Positions 1 through 7,764 of a stretch of DNA of 22,190 bases are shown piece after piece. The first letter of the stretch is position 1; each line of letters starts with the position of its first letter. Location: assembly GCA_030628905.1 (NCBI GenBank), contig DAOVQB010000061.1, positions 1-22,190 on the forward strand. Reading direction: 5' to 3'. Made by a program: the position numbers and the translations under genes. The notes under the pieces are model-generated. The model searched no databases and had not been told where the DNA came from. It saw nothing but the letters and a program-made list of their open reading frames with translations. This DNA is from DAOVQB01 sp023128935 (GTDB lineage: Bacteria > Eisenbacteria > RBG-16-71-46 > CAIMUX01 > WJJG01).

Positions 1-31
1 CTCCCTTCAGGAGGCAGCAGGGAGGCTGAGG

Positions 32-3000
32 ATGTTCGGCGACATCAGTCAACAAGCTGGCAGCGGACACTTCCGTAGCCCACCTCGATTTCAGTTTCAC
101 ACTCGGCTCCTGGGAACGGTGACCCTTGCCGTTGCCTGCCTAGTTGGCCCAGGTTGGGCCAAATGGATCGACCTGGGCGGAGAACCCCTCAGTGTTACCC
201 TGATCGAGAGCGACGGCGAGCGCAGCGTGATCGAGGTTACTGTGGGTGGGTTCGAAGCCCTTCCTGTCACTATTGATGGCGAAACCTACTATCACATCCT
301 CCTTGGGAGGGAGGGTGTCCAGCAGGAGAAGGGACTCCCCGCCATCCCTGACGTTTGTCGCAGCGTGATCGTTCCCGACGACCGCGCAATGTCGGTAAGC
401 GTCATCTCTGAATCCCATATCGACTTGCCCAGCATGCCGATTGCTCCCTCAAAAGGGCCCTTACCGCCGGGGATCGATCCATCCACAGTGCCATACATCT
501 TTGATCCTTTCTACGATAGCGAGGCAGTCTATCCCCCGACCGCTGCGGAAGGCCATGACCCATATATCCTGCGCGATTTCCGCGGGATGGTAGTGGATGC
601 GAATGTGTTCCAGTACGCACCATCGACAAATACGCTGCGCGTCTACACCCGGATGCTTGTGGAGGTTACGCTCATCGGTCCTGGCTCCGTCAACGTGCTG
701 GACCGCAGTCGACCCTTGGACCGGATGGATCCGGAGTTCGCAAAGCTATACGATACTCACTTCTTGAATTTCCGCGGCGATCGCTATGAGCCGGTCTTGG
801 AGCAGGGCAACCTACTCATCATTGCCGCGGACGCTCCACTTGATTTCGTTTCCGGCACCGAACCACTATACAGCTGGAAGTTGCAGAAGGGAATACCGAC
901 GAAGCTGGTAGCCCTCTCTGAGATTTGCTCGCCGCCCGACACGACTGAAATCCAAGCCTTCATACTGAACGAATACTTGACTTCGGATTTGGCCTATGTG
1001 CTCCTTGTGGGTGATGCAGAACATGTGCCCCCTCGGATCTGTCAAGGCTACTCGAGTGGTTACTATCCGGCCGCAGCTTCCGATCCCAAATACTCTCTTC
1101 TGGCGGGGGATGACTCGTACCCAGAGATTTTCATAGGGCGGTTCTCTGCGCAATCAATGAGTAATTTGGACACGCAGGTCCTCCGCACAGTCCACTATGA
1201 ACGTGATATCGGCCATGGCGCCCACTGGCTCGAGTCAGCTTCAGGAATCGCTGATTCTTCGGTTGTGCCTCAACATGAGAAGTGTGCGGCCTATTTCATG
1301 GAGATCACGCGCAATTCCCTGTTGAGCTATGGGTACAATGAGGTTGACCAGTTCTACTGCCACAGTGGTCCAGGCTGCTGGATCACACCTGACATACTGG
1401 CGACTGCCTTTAACGAGGGACGAGGGCTCGTGAACTATATGGGCCACGGGGGCCAGTTCAGTTGGTCCGTCGCTGGCTTCGCAACCTGCGACATAGATGC
1501 ATTGACGAACATGAATATGTTACCTTTCATCCACTGCCACGCCTGCTTGAACGGCTACTTCGACCACCCCACGTTGCGTTGCTTTGCAGAGGCGTGGATG
1601 CATGCAACCCATGAGGGATTGCCGACTGGCGCGATCGCTACCTATATGCAGTCAAGAGAGACAACCCAGGGAGGGGGGGAGTATGCCCAGGCCGAAACGG
1701 TCGAGCTGCTGGTAACCGGGGCGATGCATACGGTCGGCGGGCTTTGCTTCAATGGGGCTTGTAGAATGATGGATGAGGAGCACTGGTTCGACAACTGTTT
1801 CAAGAGCTGGATTGTCTTCGGCGACCCTTCGTTGTCGGTGCGCACAAGGGACCCAGATAGCCTGACTGTCATCCACGCTGAGGTCATACTCCTTGGCGGA
1901 GGCGGCCAATACCCGGTGGAGGTTTGCGGGGTCGAGGGTGCCCTGTGCGCCCTCTACGCTGACGACGTGCTCTACGGATCGGCCTTGACGAACGGCGCAG
2001 GGGAAGCCGTTATCGTTATGAATCCGGAGCCGCAAGAGTTGATGGATCTGACGCTGACGGTGACAGCGCATGACAAGGTCACATACATCGCTGAAGTGGA
2101 AGTTGTGGCTCCTTATGTAATCAATCCGGACGGGTCCGGTGATTACCCGACAATCCAGGCTGCGATTGACGCAGCGCCCGAGGGGATGCTGATTTACCTT
2201 ACAGACGGGGTCTTTACCGGCGACGGCAATCGTAACATCGATTTCCTGGGCAAGGCGATTACGGTGAAGTCGCAGAGCGGGGATCCCGCGGCGTGCGCAA
2301 TCGACTGTCAGTTCGCGGGACGGGGCTTCTTCTTCTGCTCCGGTGAAGCCGCTGAGTCCGTGCTGCAGGGAGTAACGGTTGCCAACGGGCGTCCAATCGA
2401 GGGGTACCCCGACAACCTTGGAGGTGGGGTGAGATGCTCTGGTGCATCCCCCACCATCAATAACTGCATCTTCGATGATAACGAGGCTGGGACGCCATAT
2501 GGCCGCGGCGGTGGGATGTACTGCCACGACTGCTCACCTACCATCACAAGCTGTACTTTCTCCAACAATTCAACTTCGATGGATGGAGGTGCAATGTACT
2601 GCCACGACTGCTCACCTACCATCATAAGCTGTACTTTCTCCAACAATTCAACTTTGATGGATGGAGGTGCAATGTTCCTTGATAATTCAGCCCCGACCAT
2701 CAGCTACTGCGTGTTTTCTGAGAACTCGGCCCTCAGGAACGGGGGCGGGGCATGCAGTTGGCTTGCGAGCTCCCTTGTTTTCACCAACTGCACATTCGCA
2801 GAAAACGCCGCTACGTTCGGTGCAGGGTTCTTCGTCAGCCATAACAGCTCCGCTACAGCGGAGAATACGATTATCGCCTTCAGCACCGAAGGGGCAGCTA
2901 TCTACTGCAGTCGCAGGGGGGTTGCTCTCACTTGCTGCGATCTCTATGGCAACGCCGGAGGCGACTGGGTCGGGTGCATCGCGGCCCAGGATAGTATCAA

Positions 3001-3463
3001 TGGCAACATCCATTCGGACCCCCTGTTCTGCTGGGACGCTAACCCGGAGGATCCCTACACGCTGTGGCATGGCTCTCCCTGTTTGCCTGGTCACAATCCG
3101 GCGTGTAGTCTCATCGGGGCTCGGCCGGTTGGGTGTGACGAAAATAGCATCGACCAAGAGCCTGTATTCGTGCCATATACTTTGTTGATGGCACGACCTG
3201 TTCCGAACCCGTTCACTTGCACAACATGCCTTAGGTACAGTGTTCCCAGCACGTCAAGAAGTATATCTGTACGACTGTGGATCCTTGATGTCTCAGGTCG
3301 CCTGGTACGGTCCCTGGTCAATGCGGATCAACGCCCGGGTATGTATGCCACCTCCTGGGATGGATATGACCACACCGGGCGACGGCTGGGGAGCGGGATC
3401 TACCTGTGCCGACTCACAATGGGGGATGTGGCGCTGACGAGACGAGTGGTGATTGTAAGATGA
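32..3463 (+). CDS. Secreted C25 (gingipain-like) cysteine peptidase with beta-helix and FlgD-like C-terminal domain
   Basis: This is probably an exported cysteine endopeptidase of family C25 that acts at or outside the outer membrane. The start has a GGAGG six bases upstream. A long n-region is followed by a hydrophobic segment ending in WAKW (about residues 28-44), which fits a signal peptide. Residues about 45-250 resemble a C25 propeptide. The caspase-like catalytic domain spans about 260-610, with His472 in NYMGHGG and Cys505 in HACLNG. Their spacing of 33 residues equals that of His211/Cys244 in gingipain R. An Ig-like stretch follows (about 620-690), then a right-handed parallel beta-helix (about 695-1040) rich in CTF/CIF rungs and GGG turns. 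The last 90 residues (VPNPF, then LDVSGRLVRSL, SWDG and SGIYLCRL) are an FlgD-like Ig fold, often used as a C-terminal anchor or secretion tail in FCB bacteria. The substrate is unknown. The peptidase call is strong; the secretion route is inferred. Confidence 0.9.
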   Translation: MFGDISQQAGSGHFRSPPRFQFHTRLLGTVTLAVACLVGPGWAKWIDLGGEPLSVTLIESDGERSVIEVTVGGFEALPVTIDGETYYHILLGREGVQQEKGLPAIPDVCRSVIVPDDRAMSVSVISESHIDLPSMPIAPSKGPLPPGIDPSTVPYIFDPFYDSEAVYPPTAAEGHDPYILRDFRGMVVDANVFQYAPSTNTLRVYTRMLVEVTLIGPGSVNVLDRSRPLDRMDPEFAKLYDTHFLNFRGDRYEPVLEQGNLLIIAADAPLDFVSGTEPLYSWKLQKGIPTKLVALSEICSPPDTTEIQAFILNEYLTSDLAYVLLVGDAEHVPPRICQGYSSGYYPAAASDPKYSLLAGDDSYPEIFIGRFSAQSMSNLDTQVLRTVHYERDIGHGAHWLESASGIADSSVVPQHEKCAAYFMEITRNSLLSYGYNEVDQFYCHSGPGCWITPDILATAFNEGRGLVNYMGHGGQFSWSVAGFATCDIDALTNMNMLPFIHCHACLNGYFDHPTLRCFAEAWMHATHEGLPTGAIATYMQSRETTQGGGEYAQAETVELLVTGAMHTVGGLCFNGACRMMDEEHWFDNCFKSWIVFGDPSLSVRTRDPDSLTVIHAEVILLGGGGQYPVEVCGVEGALCALYADDVLYGSALTNGAGEAVIVMNPEPQELMDLTLTVTAHDKVTYIAEVEVVAPYVINPDGSGDYPTIQAAIDAAPEGMLIYLTDGVFTGDGNRNIDFLGKAITVKSQSGDPAACAIDCQFAGRGFFFCSGEAAESVLQGVTVANGRPIEGYPDNLGGGVRCSGASPTINNCIFDDNEAGTPYGRGGGMYCHDCSPTITSCTFSNNSTSMDGGAMYCHDCSPTIISCTFSNNSTLMDGGAMFLDNSAPTISYCVFSENSALRNGGGACSWLASSLVFTNCTFAENAATFGAGFFVSHNSSATAENTIIAFSTEGAAIYCSRRGVALTCCDLYGNAGGDWVGCIAAQDSINGNIHSDPLFCWDANPEDPYTLWHGSPCLPGHNPACSLIGARPVGCDENSIDQEPVFVPYTLLMARPVPNPFTCTTCLRYSVPSTSRSISVRLWILDVSGRLVRSLVNADQRPGMYATSWDGYDHTGRRLGSGIYLCRLTMGDVALTRRVVIVR
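2519..2674 (+). repeat. 78-bp tandem duplication (2 copies) inside the beta-helix
   Basis: Positions 2519-2596 and 2597-2674 are direct repeats with only two mismatches. Each encodes one 26-residue beta-helix coil beginning YCHDCSPTI and ending DGGAM. The near identity, with both differences at or near silent sites, points to a recent duplication of a single coil. Confidence 0.95.
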
Positions 3464-3540
3464 TCAGTCGAAAGCTAGATGATCTTCGAACGCAGTCGTG
3501 GCGTGGGGCGTCAAGGGCCCATAAGACCAGGAGGGCCGTA

Positions 3541-4596
3541 ATGCGGTATTTAACTGTGAGTTCCATCGTGGTTCTCACACTGTGCTCGATTGCTTCCGGG
3601 GCCACCTATGTCGTTCAGCCAGATGGCGCCGGGGATTTCCCCACTATTCAAGCTGCAATCGATGCGTCCGAAGACGGGGACATCATCGAGCTAACCGACG
3701 GAACGTTCATTGGTGATGGAAACAGGGACATCGACTTCAAGGGCAAGGCTATTACCGTGCGGTCCCAGGAAGGAAACCCCGAGGCTTGCATCATCGATTG
3801 CGAGGGTAGCCAGACGGAGCATCACTGTGGATTTCAATTCTCCTCGGATGAGGGCCATGGACCGGTCTTGGAGGGAGTAACGATCACGAACGGGTATGAT
3901 ACTCACGGGGGCGGAGTGGGCTGCTCGGGCGCACTGTTGGTCGCCAACTGTATCTTCCTAGAGAACACCGCCGCTGAGTTTGGGGGCGGTATGGTTTGCG
4001 GTGGGGAGGCCACCCTCACCAATTGCATTTTCGTGGGCAACTCTGCTCTCAGCGGCGGCGGACTATGCTGCCATGAGGGAGCAACCGTGATCAATAACTG
4101 TACGTTCTCGGGCAACTGGGCCGGCTATGGGGGCGGGATGGACTGCTGGGAGGATGTCATGGTCACCAACTGTACGTTCTGCGGCAACACCGGCCACGTG
4201 TCTGGTGGAGGAATCTACTGCGGTTCCTCATCCTCACCCTCGCTCTCGTTGGAAAACACCATCATTGCCTTCAGCATTGAAGGGGAAGCTGTGTATTGCC
4301 ATGGCAGCAGCGTTGCCAGCCTGAGTTGCTGCGATGTCTATGGCAACGCCGGAGGCGACTGGGTCGGGTGCCTCGCGAGCCAGTATGGCGCAAACGGAAA
4401 CATCTGGGAAAACCCACAGTTCTGTTCACCCGTGCCTGACGAGCACATGAACTGGAAGTTGCAGAGCGACTCACCCTGCGCCCCCGAGCAGTCGGGCTGT
4501 GGTCTGATAGGAGCGTGGGGCGTGGGCTGCGGGAATGCGCCCACACAGAGGACCACTTGGGGTGCGCTCAAGGGGATGTTCCAAGATGGTGATTAG
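3541..4596 (+). CDS. Secreted right-handed beta-helix protein
   Basis: This is a 351-residue exported protein with no recognisable enzyme motif. The ATG at 3541 was chosen because AGGAGGG lies five bases upstream and the protein then begins with a clean signal peptide (MRYLTVSS...SIASGA). The frame stays open upstream to 3406, inside the previous gene, but that extension has no ribosome site. The mature protein is one parallel beta-helix: YVVQPDGAGDFPTIQAAIDA, then repeated NCIF/NCTF rungs separated by GGG turns. The module closely matches residues 695-1040 of the upstream peptidase, including CCD(L/V)YGNAGGDWVGC. It lacks the FlgD-like tail and instead ends in PTQRTTWGALKGMFQDGD, resembling the end of the next protein. 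It probably acts outside the cell or on its surface, perhaps in polysaccharide binding or adhesion. That role is inference. Confidence 0.88.
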   Translation: MRYLTVSSIVVLTLCSIASGATYVVQPDGAGDFPTIQAAIDASEDGDIIELTDGTFIGDGNRDIDFKGKAITVRSQEGNPEACIIDCEGSQTEHHCGFQFSSDEGHGPVLEGVTITNGYDTHGGGVGCSGALLVANCIFLENTAAEFGGGMVCGGEATLTNCIFVGNSALSGGGLCCHEGATVINNCTFSGNWAGYGGGMDCWEDVMVTNCTFCGNTGHVSGGGIYCGSSSSPSLSLENTIIAFSIEGEAVYCHGSSVASLSCCDVYGNAGGDWVGCLASQYGANGNIWENPQFCSPVPDEHMNWKLQSDSPCAPEQSGCGLIGAWGVGCGNAPTQRTTWGALKGMFQDGD

Positions 4597-4848
4597 ATGC
4601 ATGAGGCTTGTACACATGCGGAGAGAGCATCCCTGGTATCTGGTCCCGATCTGGAATGAAGGCTTGGACACATGGGACAATCCGCCTTCCTCTAATACCG
4701 AAAGCGGAAGGCAGGTCCTGTGCATGAGACAGATTGCCCTTACCGGGAGAGGTCAATGGAGGCAAGTTGCAACTAGCGACTGAAGCAGTGCAACGAAGCT
4801 CTAGTTGTTCATGTTCCCGGATTCGGGCTCCGCGAGGAGGTGAATCCT
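4597..4848. other. Intergenic region with two short inverted repeats
   Basis: No gene is seen here. GCCTTCC at 4684-4690 pairs with GGAAGGC at 4706-4712. CAACTAG at 4770-4776 pairs with CTAGTTG at 4801-4807. Neither is followed by a T-run, so neither is a confident terminator. The ribosome site of the next gene (GAGGAGG, 4834-4840) lies at the end of the region. Confidence 0.4.
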
Positions 4849-6138
4849 ATGAAAAAGCTGCTTTTCTGTTTGGCGTTGCTCGGGCTTGCCGTGGGCAACT
4901 CCAGCGCCGACCTGGCGAACCTCGAGAACGGTGTTTTCATCGTGCACCATGAGGTACAGATCGAGTACTCCGACGATCCTCCAATCGATGGTTGGTGCAT
5001 TGCCTATGCTCCGTTCGCAATCAGCAGCGCAGAGGAGCAGGTCAATCGAATCGACACGAACACCTTCCTGGGTGTGGTGTGGTATGTCTTGGCAGCCTGG
5101 AATGAGGATAAGGAGTGGTGCGCCACGCAGTTCGGTTTGGGCAATTACGACGCTCGTGTCTTCGCATTCTCCGACTTCGGTGCCTGCTTTCCCGGCATCG
5201 AAGGCCTCGAGATCCCGACGGCCGGATGGCCAGGTCCGAATGACGGAACTGCATTCGTCGTGACGGGAGATCCTTGGACGGGCAACTATGTCCCCGTCTA
5301 CTACTTCACCGGCTATGCCTACGGATACTATGGAGGGGAGGTCCTTCAACTGACCTCTGATCCCTCGAGCGGTTTCGGCGGTTGGGCAAACTGTCTAGCT
5401 GTGCCTACGCCGTACGCAGCCACAGGATTTGGGGGCCTGGGTATCAACATAGACGGGACCTATGCCGAGCCGCCCTCTGGACAGCCCGGCGTCTGTTGTA
5501 TAGCTGGCGAATGCTTTCTCTATGAGCTGCAGGTGGACTGCCTCCAGGCAGGTGGGGTTTTCTATCCCGAGTGGAATAGCTGCGTTCCCAATCCTTGCCC
5601 GGCACCGGAGGCCGCCTGCTGCATTGGGGAGACCTGCATGGTTCTCAACGCAGAGGACTGTAGTCTCGCAAGCGGCGTCTGGCTGGAAGGCAGCAACAGT
5701 TGCAGTCCCAATCCATGCGAGCTGCATGTCTGCTGCGTAGAGGCTGACTGCTGGCTCGTGCGGGAGGACGAATGTGCAGCACTGGGCGGGATCTGGGATC
5801 CCGAAGGGAACACCTGCGAACCCAACCCCTGCCCGCTGGACCCTGAAGGGGTCTGCTGCGTGGGAATTGAGTGCTCCATCTTGCTGCAGTCGGAATGCAT
5901 TGCCTTGGGTGGTGAGTTCATTCCATCCCTGCACGTGTGCGAACCGAACCCGTGCTCTGTGGGTGGTCCCGAAGCGGTGTGCTGCGTAGCAGGCGACTGC
6001 TACATCTTGTCTCAACCCGACTGCAATGCGTTGGGAGGCCAGTGGTTCGAGGAGCTCGACAGCTGCGACCCCAACCCTTGTACCGTCCCAACCCATCGGA
6101 CAAGCTGGGGATCCATCAAAGCGCTGTTCCGGGAGTGA
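4849..6138 (+). CDS. Secreted protein with five Cys-rich CCxxxxC...PNPC repeats
   Basis: This is a 429-residue exported protein. ATG 4849 is preferred over GTG 4840 because GAGGAGG (4834-4840) sits eight bases upstream of it and would overlap the GTG. The signal peptide is MKKLLFCLALLGLAVGNSSA. Residues about 22-205 form a domain I do not recognise, rich in Trp, Tyr and Gly. From residue 214 there are five tandem repeats of about 38-42 residues. The pattern is CC-[IV]-x3-C, a Cys before an A-x-GG-like turn, then a Cys and PNPC, giving six Cys per repeat and probably disulphide-bonded outside the cytoplasm. Repeats of this kind occur in secreted proteins of Planctomycetes and several candidate phyla. 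The function is unknown. The last 18 residues (TV plus PTHRTSWGSIKALFRE) resemble the tail of the preceding gene, suggesting shared handling after export. Confidence 0.85.
   Translation: MKKLLFCLALLGLAVGNSSADLANLENGVFIVHHEVQIEYSDDPPIDGWCIAYAPFAISSAEEQVNRIDTNTFLGVVWYVLAAWNEDKEWCATQFGLGNYDARVFAFSDFGACFPGIEGLEIPTAGWPGPNDGTAFVVTGDPWTGNYVPVYYFTGYAYGYYGGEVLQLTSDPSSGFGGWANCLAVPTPYAATGFGGLGINIDGTYAEPPSGQPGVCCIAGECFLYELQVDCLQAGGVFYPEWNSCVPNPCPAPEAACCIGETCMVLNAEDCSLASGVWLEGSNSCSPNPCELHVCCVEADCWLVREDECAALGGIWDPEGNTCEPNPCPLDPEGVCCVGIECSILLQSECIALGGEFIPSLHVCEPNPCSVGGPEAVCCVAGDCYILSQPDCNALGGQWFEELDSCDPNPCTVPTHRTSWGSIKALFRE
5488..6081 (+). repeat. Five tandem Cys-rich protein repeats
   Basis: Repeat units begin at the residues encoded from 5488 and each ends in PNPC. 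They are diverged at the DNA level, unlike the 78-bp duplication upstream, so the array is old. The conserved elements are the double Cys, the DC/EC before the A-x-GG turn, and the terminal C-x-PNPC. Confidence 0.85.
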
Positions 6139-6427
6139 GTTGCCTGGCTTGAAAATGCGAAGCCCACAGATGCAGTGGGAGCGCATTTCTTGGTCCCGCC
6201 TGACCCCAACCATGCTAAGGCTGCTGGTCTATGACGGCCAGGTTTTTTGGCTCTGCTACAGGCGCTTGTCGAGGGGACGGTTTCGATGGTGGCCATCGTG
6301 CGTGGGCTGTGTTTCCGGTTCCCCGTGCTGGAGCCCTTTGTAGTTCTATTCGCCGCATATGCATACGCGGGCTCCTTGAAGCCCGGCAGAACCGCTCTGC
6401 AGGTCAAGTCCGTCCCAGGCTCACTGT
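6139..6427. other. Gene-free interval
   Basis: No convincing coding region is present. The only structure noted is a 6-bp stem (CGGGCT/AGCCCG, 6368-6385) with a 6-nt loop and no T-tract. The promoter for the transporter operon lies at the right-hand end. Confidence 0.4.
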
Positions 6428-6456
6428 TTGACAGTCTTCAGCCTCTGACCTAGAGT
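6428..6456 (+). promoter_or_regulatory. Sigma70-like promoter of the TRAP (TPAT) operon
   Basis: TTGACA at 6428-6433 is a perfect -35 box. A 17-base spacer leads to TAGAGT at 6451-6456, which matches four of six -10 positions. The predicted start of transcription is near 6463, about 43 bases before the chosen start codon of the lipoprotein gene. Confidence 0.6.
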
Positions 6457-6505
6457 GCTAGCCGTCATGAAGCCGGATGCTACCGGGGCGGGTTGGAGGT
6501 CGTGC

Positions 6506-7516
6506 ATGCGCGGCGCAACTGAAACCAGCGGGACGGCCCAGCGAGACAGGAGCGCGCCCGCAAAGCCATGGCTCTGCCCGGTTCTGCTGGCTGTTAGGTA
6601 CGCACGAAAGCCGCGTAGCGTAGGGCGCAGACGGGCCAAGCCATGGCTCTGCTCGGTTCTGCCGGCTGTAAGTTTCTTGCTCACCTTTGGAGTGACCGGT
6701 TGCTCGATGCAGAAGATCGCCGCCTCGTCGATGGTGCCGATTGTGGAAGACTCGCTGATCGAGGCTTATGCGTCGGCCGACATCGAGACCGTTCGAGAGG
6801 CTCTGCCCAGTCAACTCCTGCTCCTGCGTGGGGTCTGCCAGTCGGATCTCGAAAAGACGGAGCTATGGACGCCCGCGGTCCAGCTGTACGCCTCCTATGC
6901 CCTCATCTTTGTTGAGGCCGAGGATCCTGACCGAGCGGCACGGTTATATGACGAAGGGATGGACCTTGGGCTGCGGTTTTTGAAACGCCGCTCCTGGATC
7001 CGGACTGCCTGGGACAAGGGGCCGGATGCCCTGCGTGAGGAGATCGGACGACGGCAACCCAGAGACCTGGCACCGATCATGATGTGGACCGCCGCGTGTC
7101 TCGGCAAGCATGTCCTCAACAACCTGGACCGACCGCGTGAGGTGGCGGATCTGCCTTATGTCTATGTGCTCTCGGATGCGGCGATCGAGCTGGAGGGCGA
7201 TTATTACTACGGTATGCCCCATGTCTTGAAGGGCATCATGCTGTCATTGACCCCGCCGATGCTTGGGGGCGACAAGGAGGAGGCCGACAGGCTTTTCCAG
7301 ACCGCATTCGAGATCACCCAACGCCGGTTTCTCTACCATCATGTCCTCTATGCCAACTACTACTGCGTACCCATGCTGGATGAGGATCTGTTCCAGGAAA
7401 TCCTGCGAGAGGTCCTGGATGCCCCTGAGGGACTGCTTCCAGAAGCGCGCTTGATCGGTCTATTAGCCCGCGAACGTGCGCAGCGGCTCTTGGATGCGAG
7501 AGAGGATCTTTTCTGA
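6506..7516 (+). CDS. tatT: TRAP transporter TatT component lipoprotein
   Basis: This is a periplasmic lipoprotein of the TatT family, the helical TPR-like partner of the substrate-binding protein in TPR-associated TRAP transporters (TPAT), known from Treponema pallidum. ATG 6506 is chosen because GGAGG lies six bases upstream; ATGs at 6455 and 6470 lack one. The lipobox VTGC puts the lipidated Cys at residue 66, preceded by a hydrophobic stretch and an RRRAK n-region. The remaining 270 residues are almost all helical. They include YASYALIFVEAEDPDRAARLY and PHVLKGIMLSLTPPMLGGDKEEA, both typical of the family. The leader is unusually long because AKPWLC-x-VL-x-AV occurs twice. Binding protein, DctQ and DctM genes follow. 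The ligand is unknown; hydrophobic molecules have been proposed for this class. Confidence 0.87.
   Translation: MRGATETSGTAQRDRSAPAKPWLCPVLLAVRYARKPRSVGRRRAKPWLCSVLPAVSFLLTFGVTGCSMQKIAASSMVPIVEDSLIEAYASADIETVREALPSQLLLLRGVCQSDLEKTELWTPAVQLYASYALIFVEAEDPDRAARLYDEGMDLGLRFLKRRSWIRTAWDKGPDALREEIGRRQPRDLAPIMMWTAACLGKHVLNNLDRPREVADLPYVYVLSDAAIELEGDYYYGMPHVLKGIMLSLTPPMLGGDKEEADRLFQTAFEITQRRFLYHHVLYANYYCVPMLDEDLFQEILREVLDAPEGLLPEARLIGLLARERAQRLLDAREDLF
6561..6672 (+). repeat. In-frame 75-bp-period direct repeat in the tatT leader
   Basis: Positions 6561-6597 and 6636-6672 are near-identical 37-base segments spaced 75 bases apart, which is 25 codons in frame. They encode two copies of AKPWLC followed by VL and AV. 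The second copy leads directly into the functional lipoprotein signal, so the first looks like a duplicated signal-peptide segment. Confidence 0.85.
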
Positions 7517-7650
7517 ATCCAACAGGTCCTGCGCGATCCAATGAACCCAGAATGAGGCAGGGGGGTAAACGAATTCGAAAGGCGGAATCCGCTATCGGAT
7601 GTTGCCGAAGTCTCCGACACAGACCCCTCCAATGATGAGGGAGCCTCGCA

Positions 7651-7725
7651 GTGCGGACTGCCGAAACGTTGACGAGGACCATGCAGACAGCCGAGACGTT
7701 GACGAAGATCGTGCAAACTGGCGCC
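7651..7725 (+). repeat. 30-bp tandem repeat, 2.5 copies, upstream of the binding-protein gene
   Basis: Units start at 7651, 7681 and 7711, the last one partial. All share the pattern [AG]TGC-A/G-AC and the core GAAACGTTGACGA or GAGACGTTGACGA. The array lies in the 248-base gap between tatT and the binding-protein gene, just ahead of its ribosome site. It can be read as a peptide with TAETLT repeats, but that reading has no ribosome site of its own. Confidence 0.85.
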
Positions 7726-7764
7726 ATGACCTGGTGCCCAAGAAACCCGATCCAGGAGAGCGCG

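Noticed and set aside
1652..2527. Long minus-strand open frame of 291 codons
   Set aside because: It lies opposite the C25 peptidase and beta-helix gene, shows no family motif and has the composition of an antisense shadow.
3406..3540. Extending the free beta-helix gene upstream to 3406
   Set aside because: The extension overlaps the peptidase gene, lacks a ribosome site and would bury the signal peptide.
5395..6213. Minus-strand open frame of 272 codons
   Set aside because: It is antisense to the Cys-rich repeats; its apparent periodicity is only the reverse reading of those repeats.
6368..6385. Hairpin CGGGCT/AGCCCG as a terminator
   Set aside because: It has only a six-base stem and no T-run, and it lies 230 bases after the nearest gene end.
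7651..7725. The 30-bp repeats as a CRISPR array
   Set aside because: The units are directly adjacent with no spacers, and there are fewer than three full copies.
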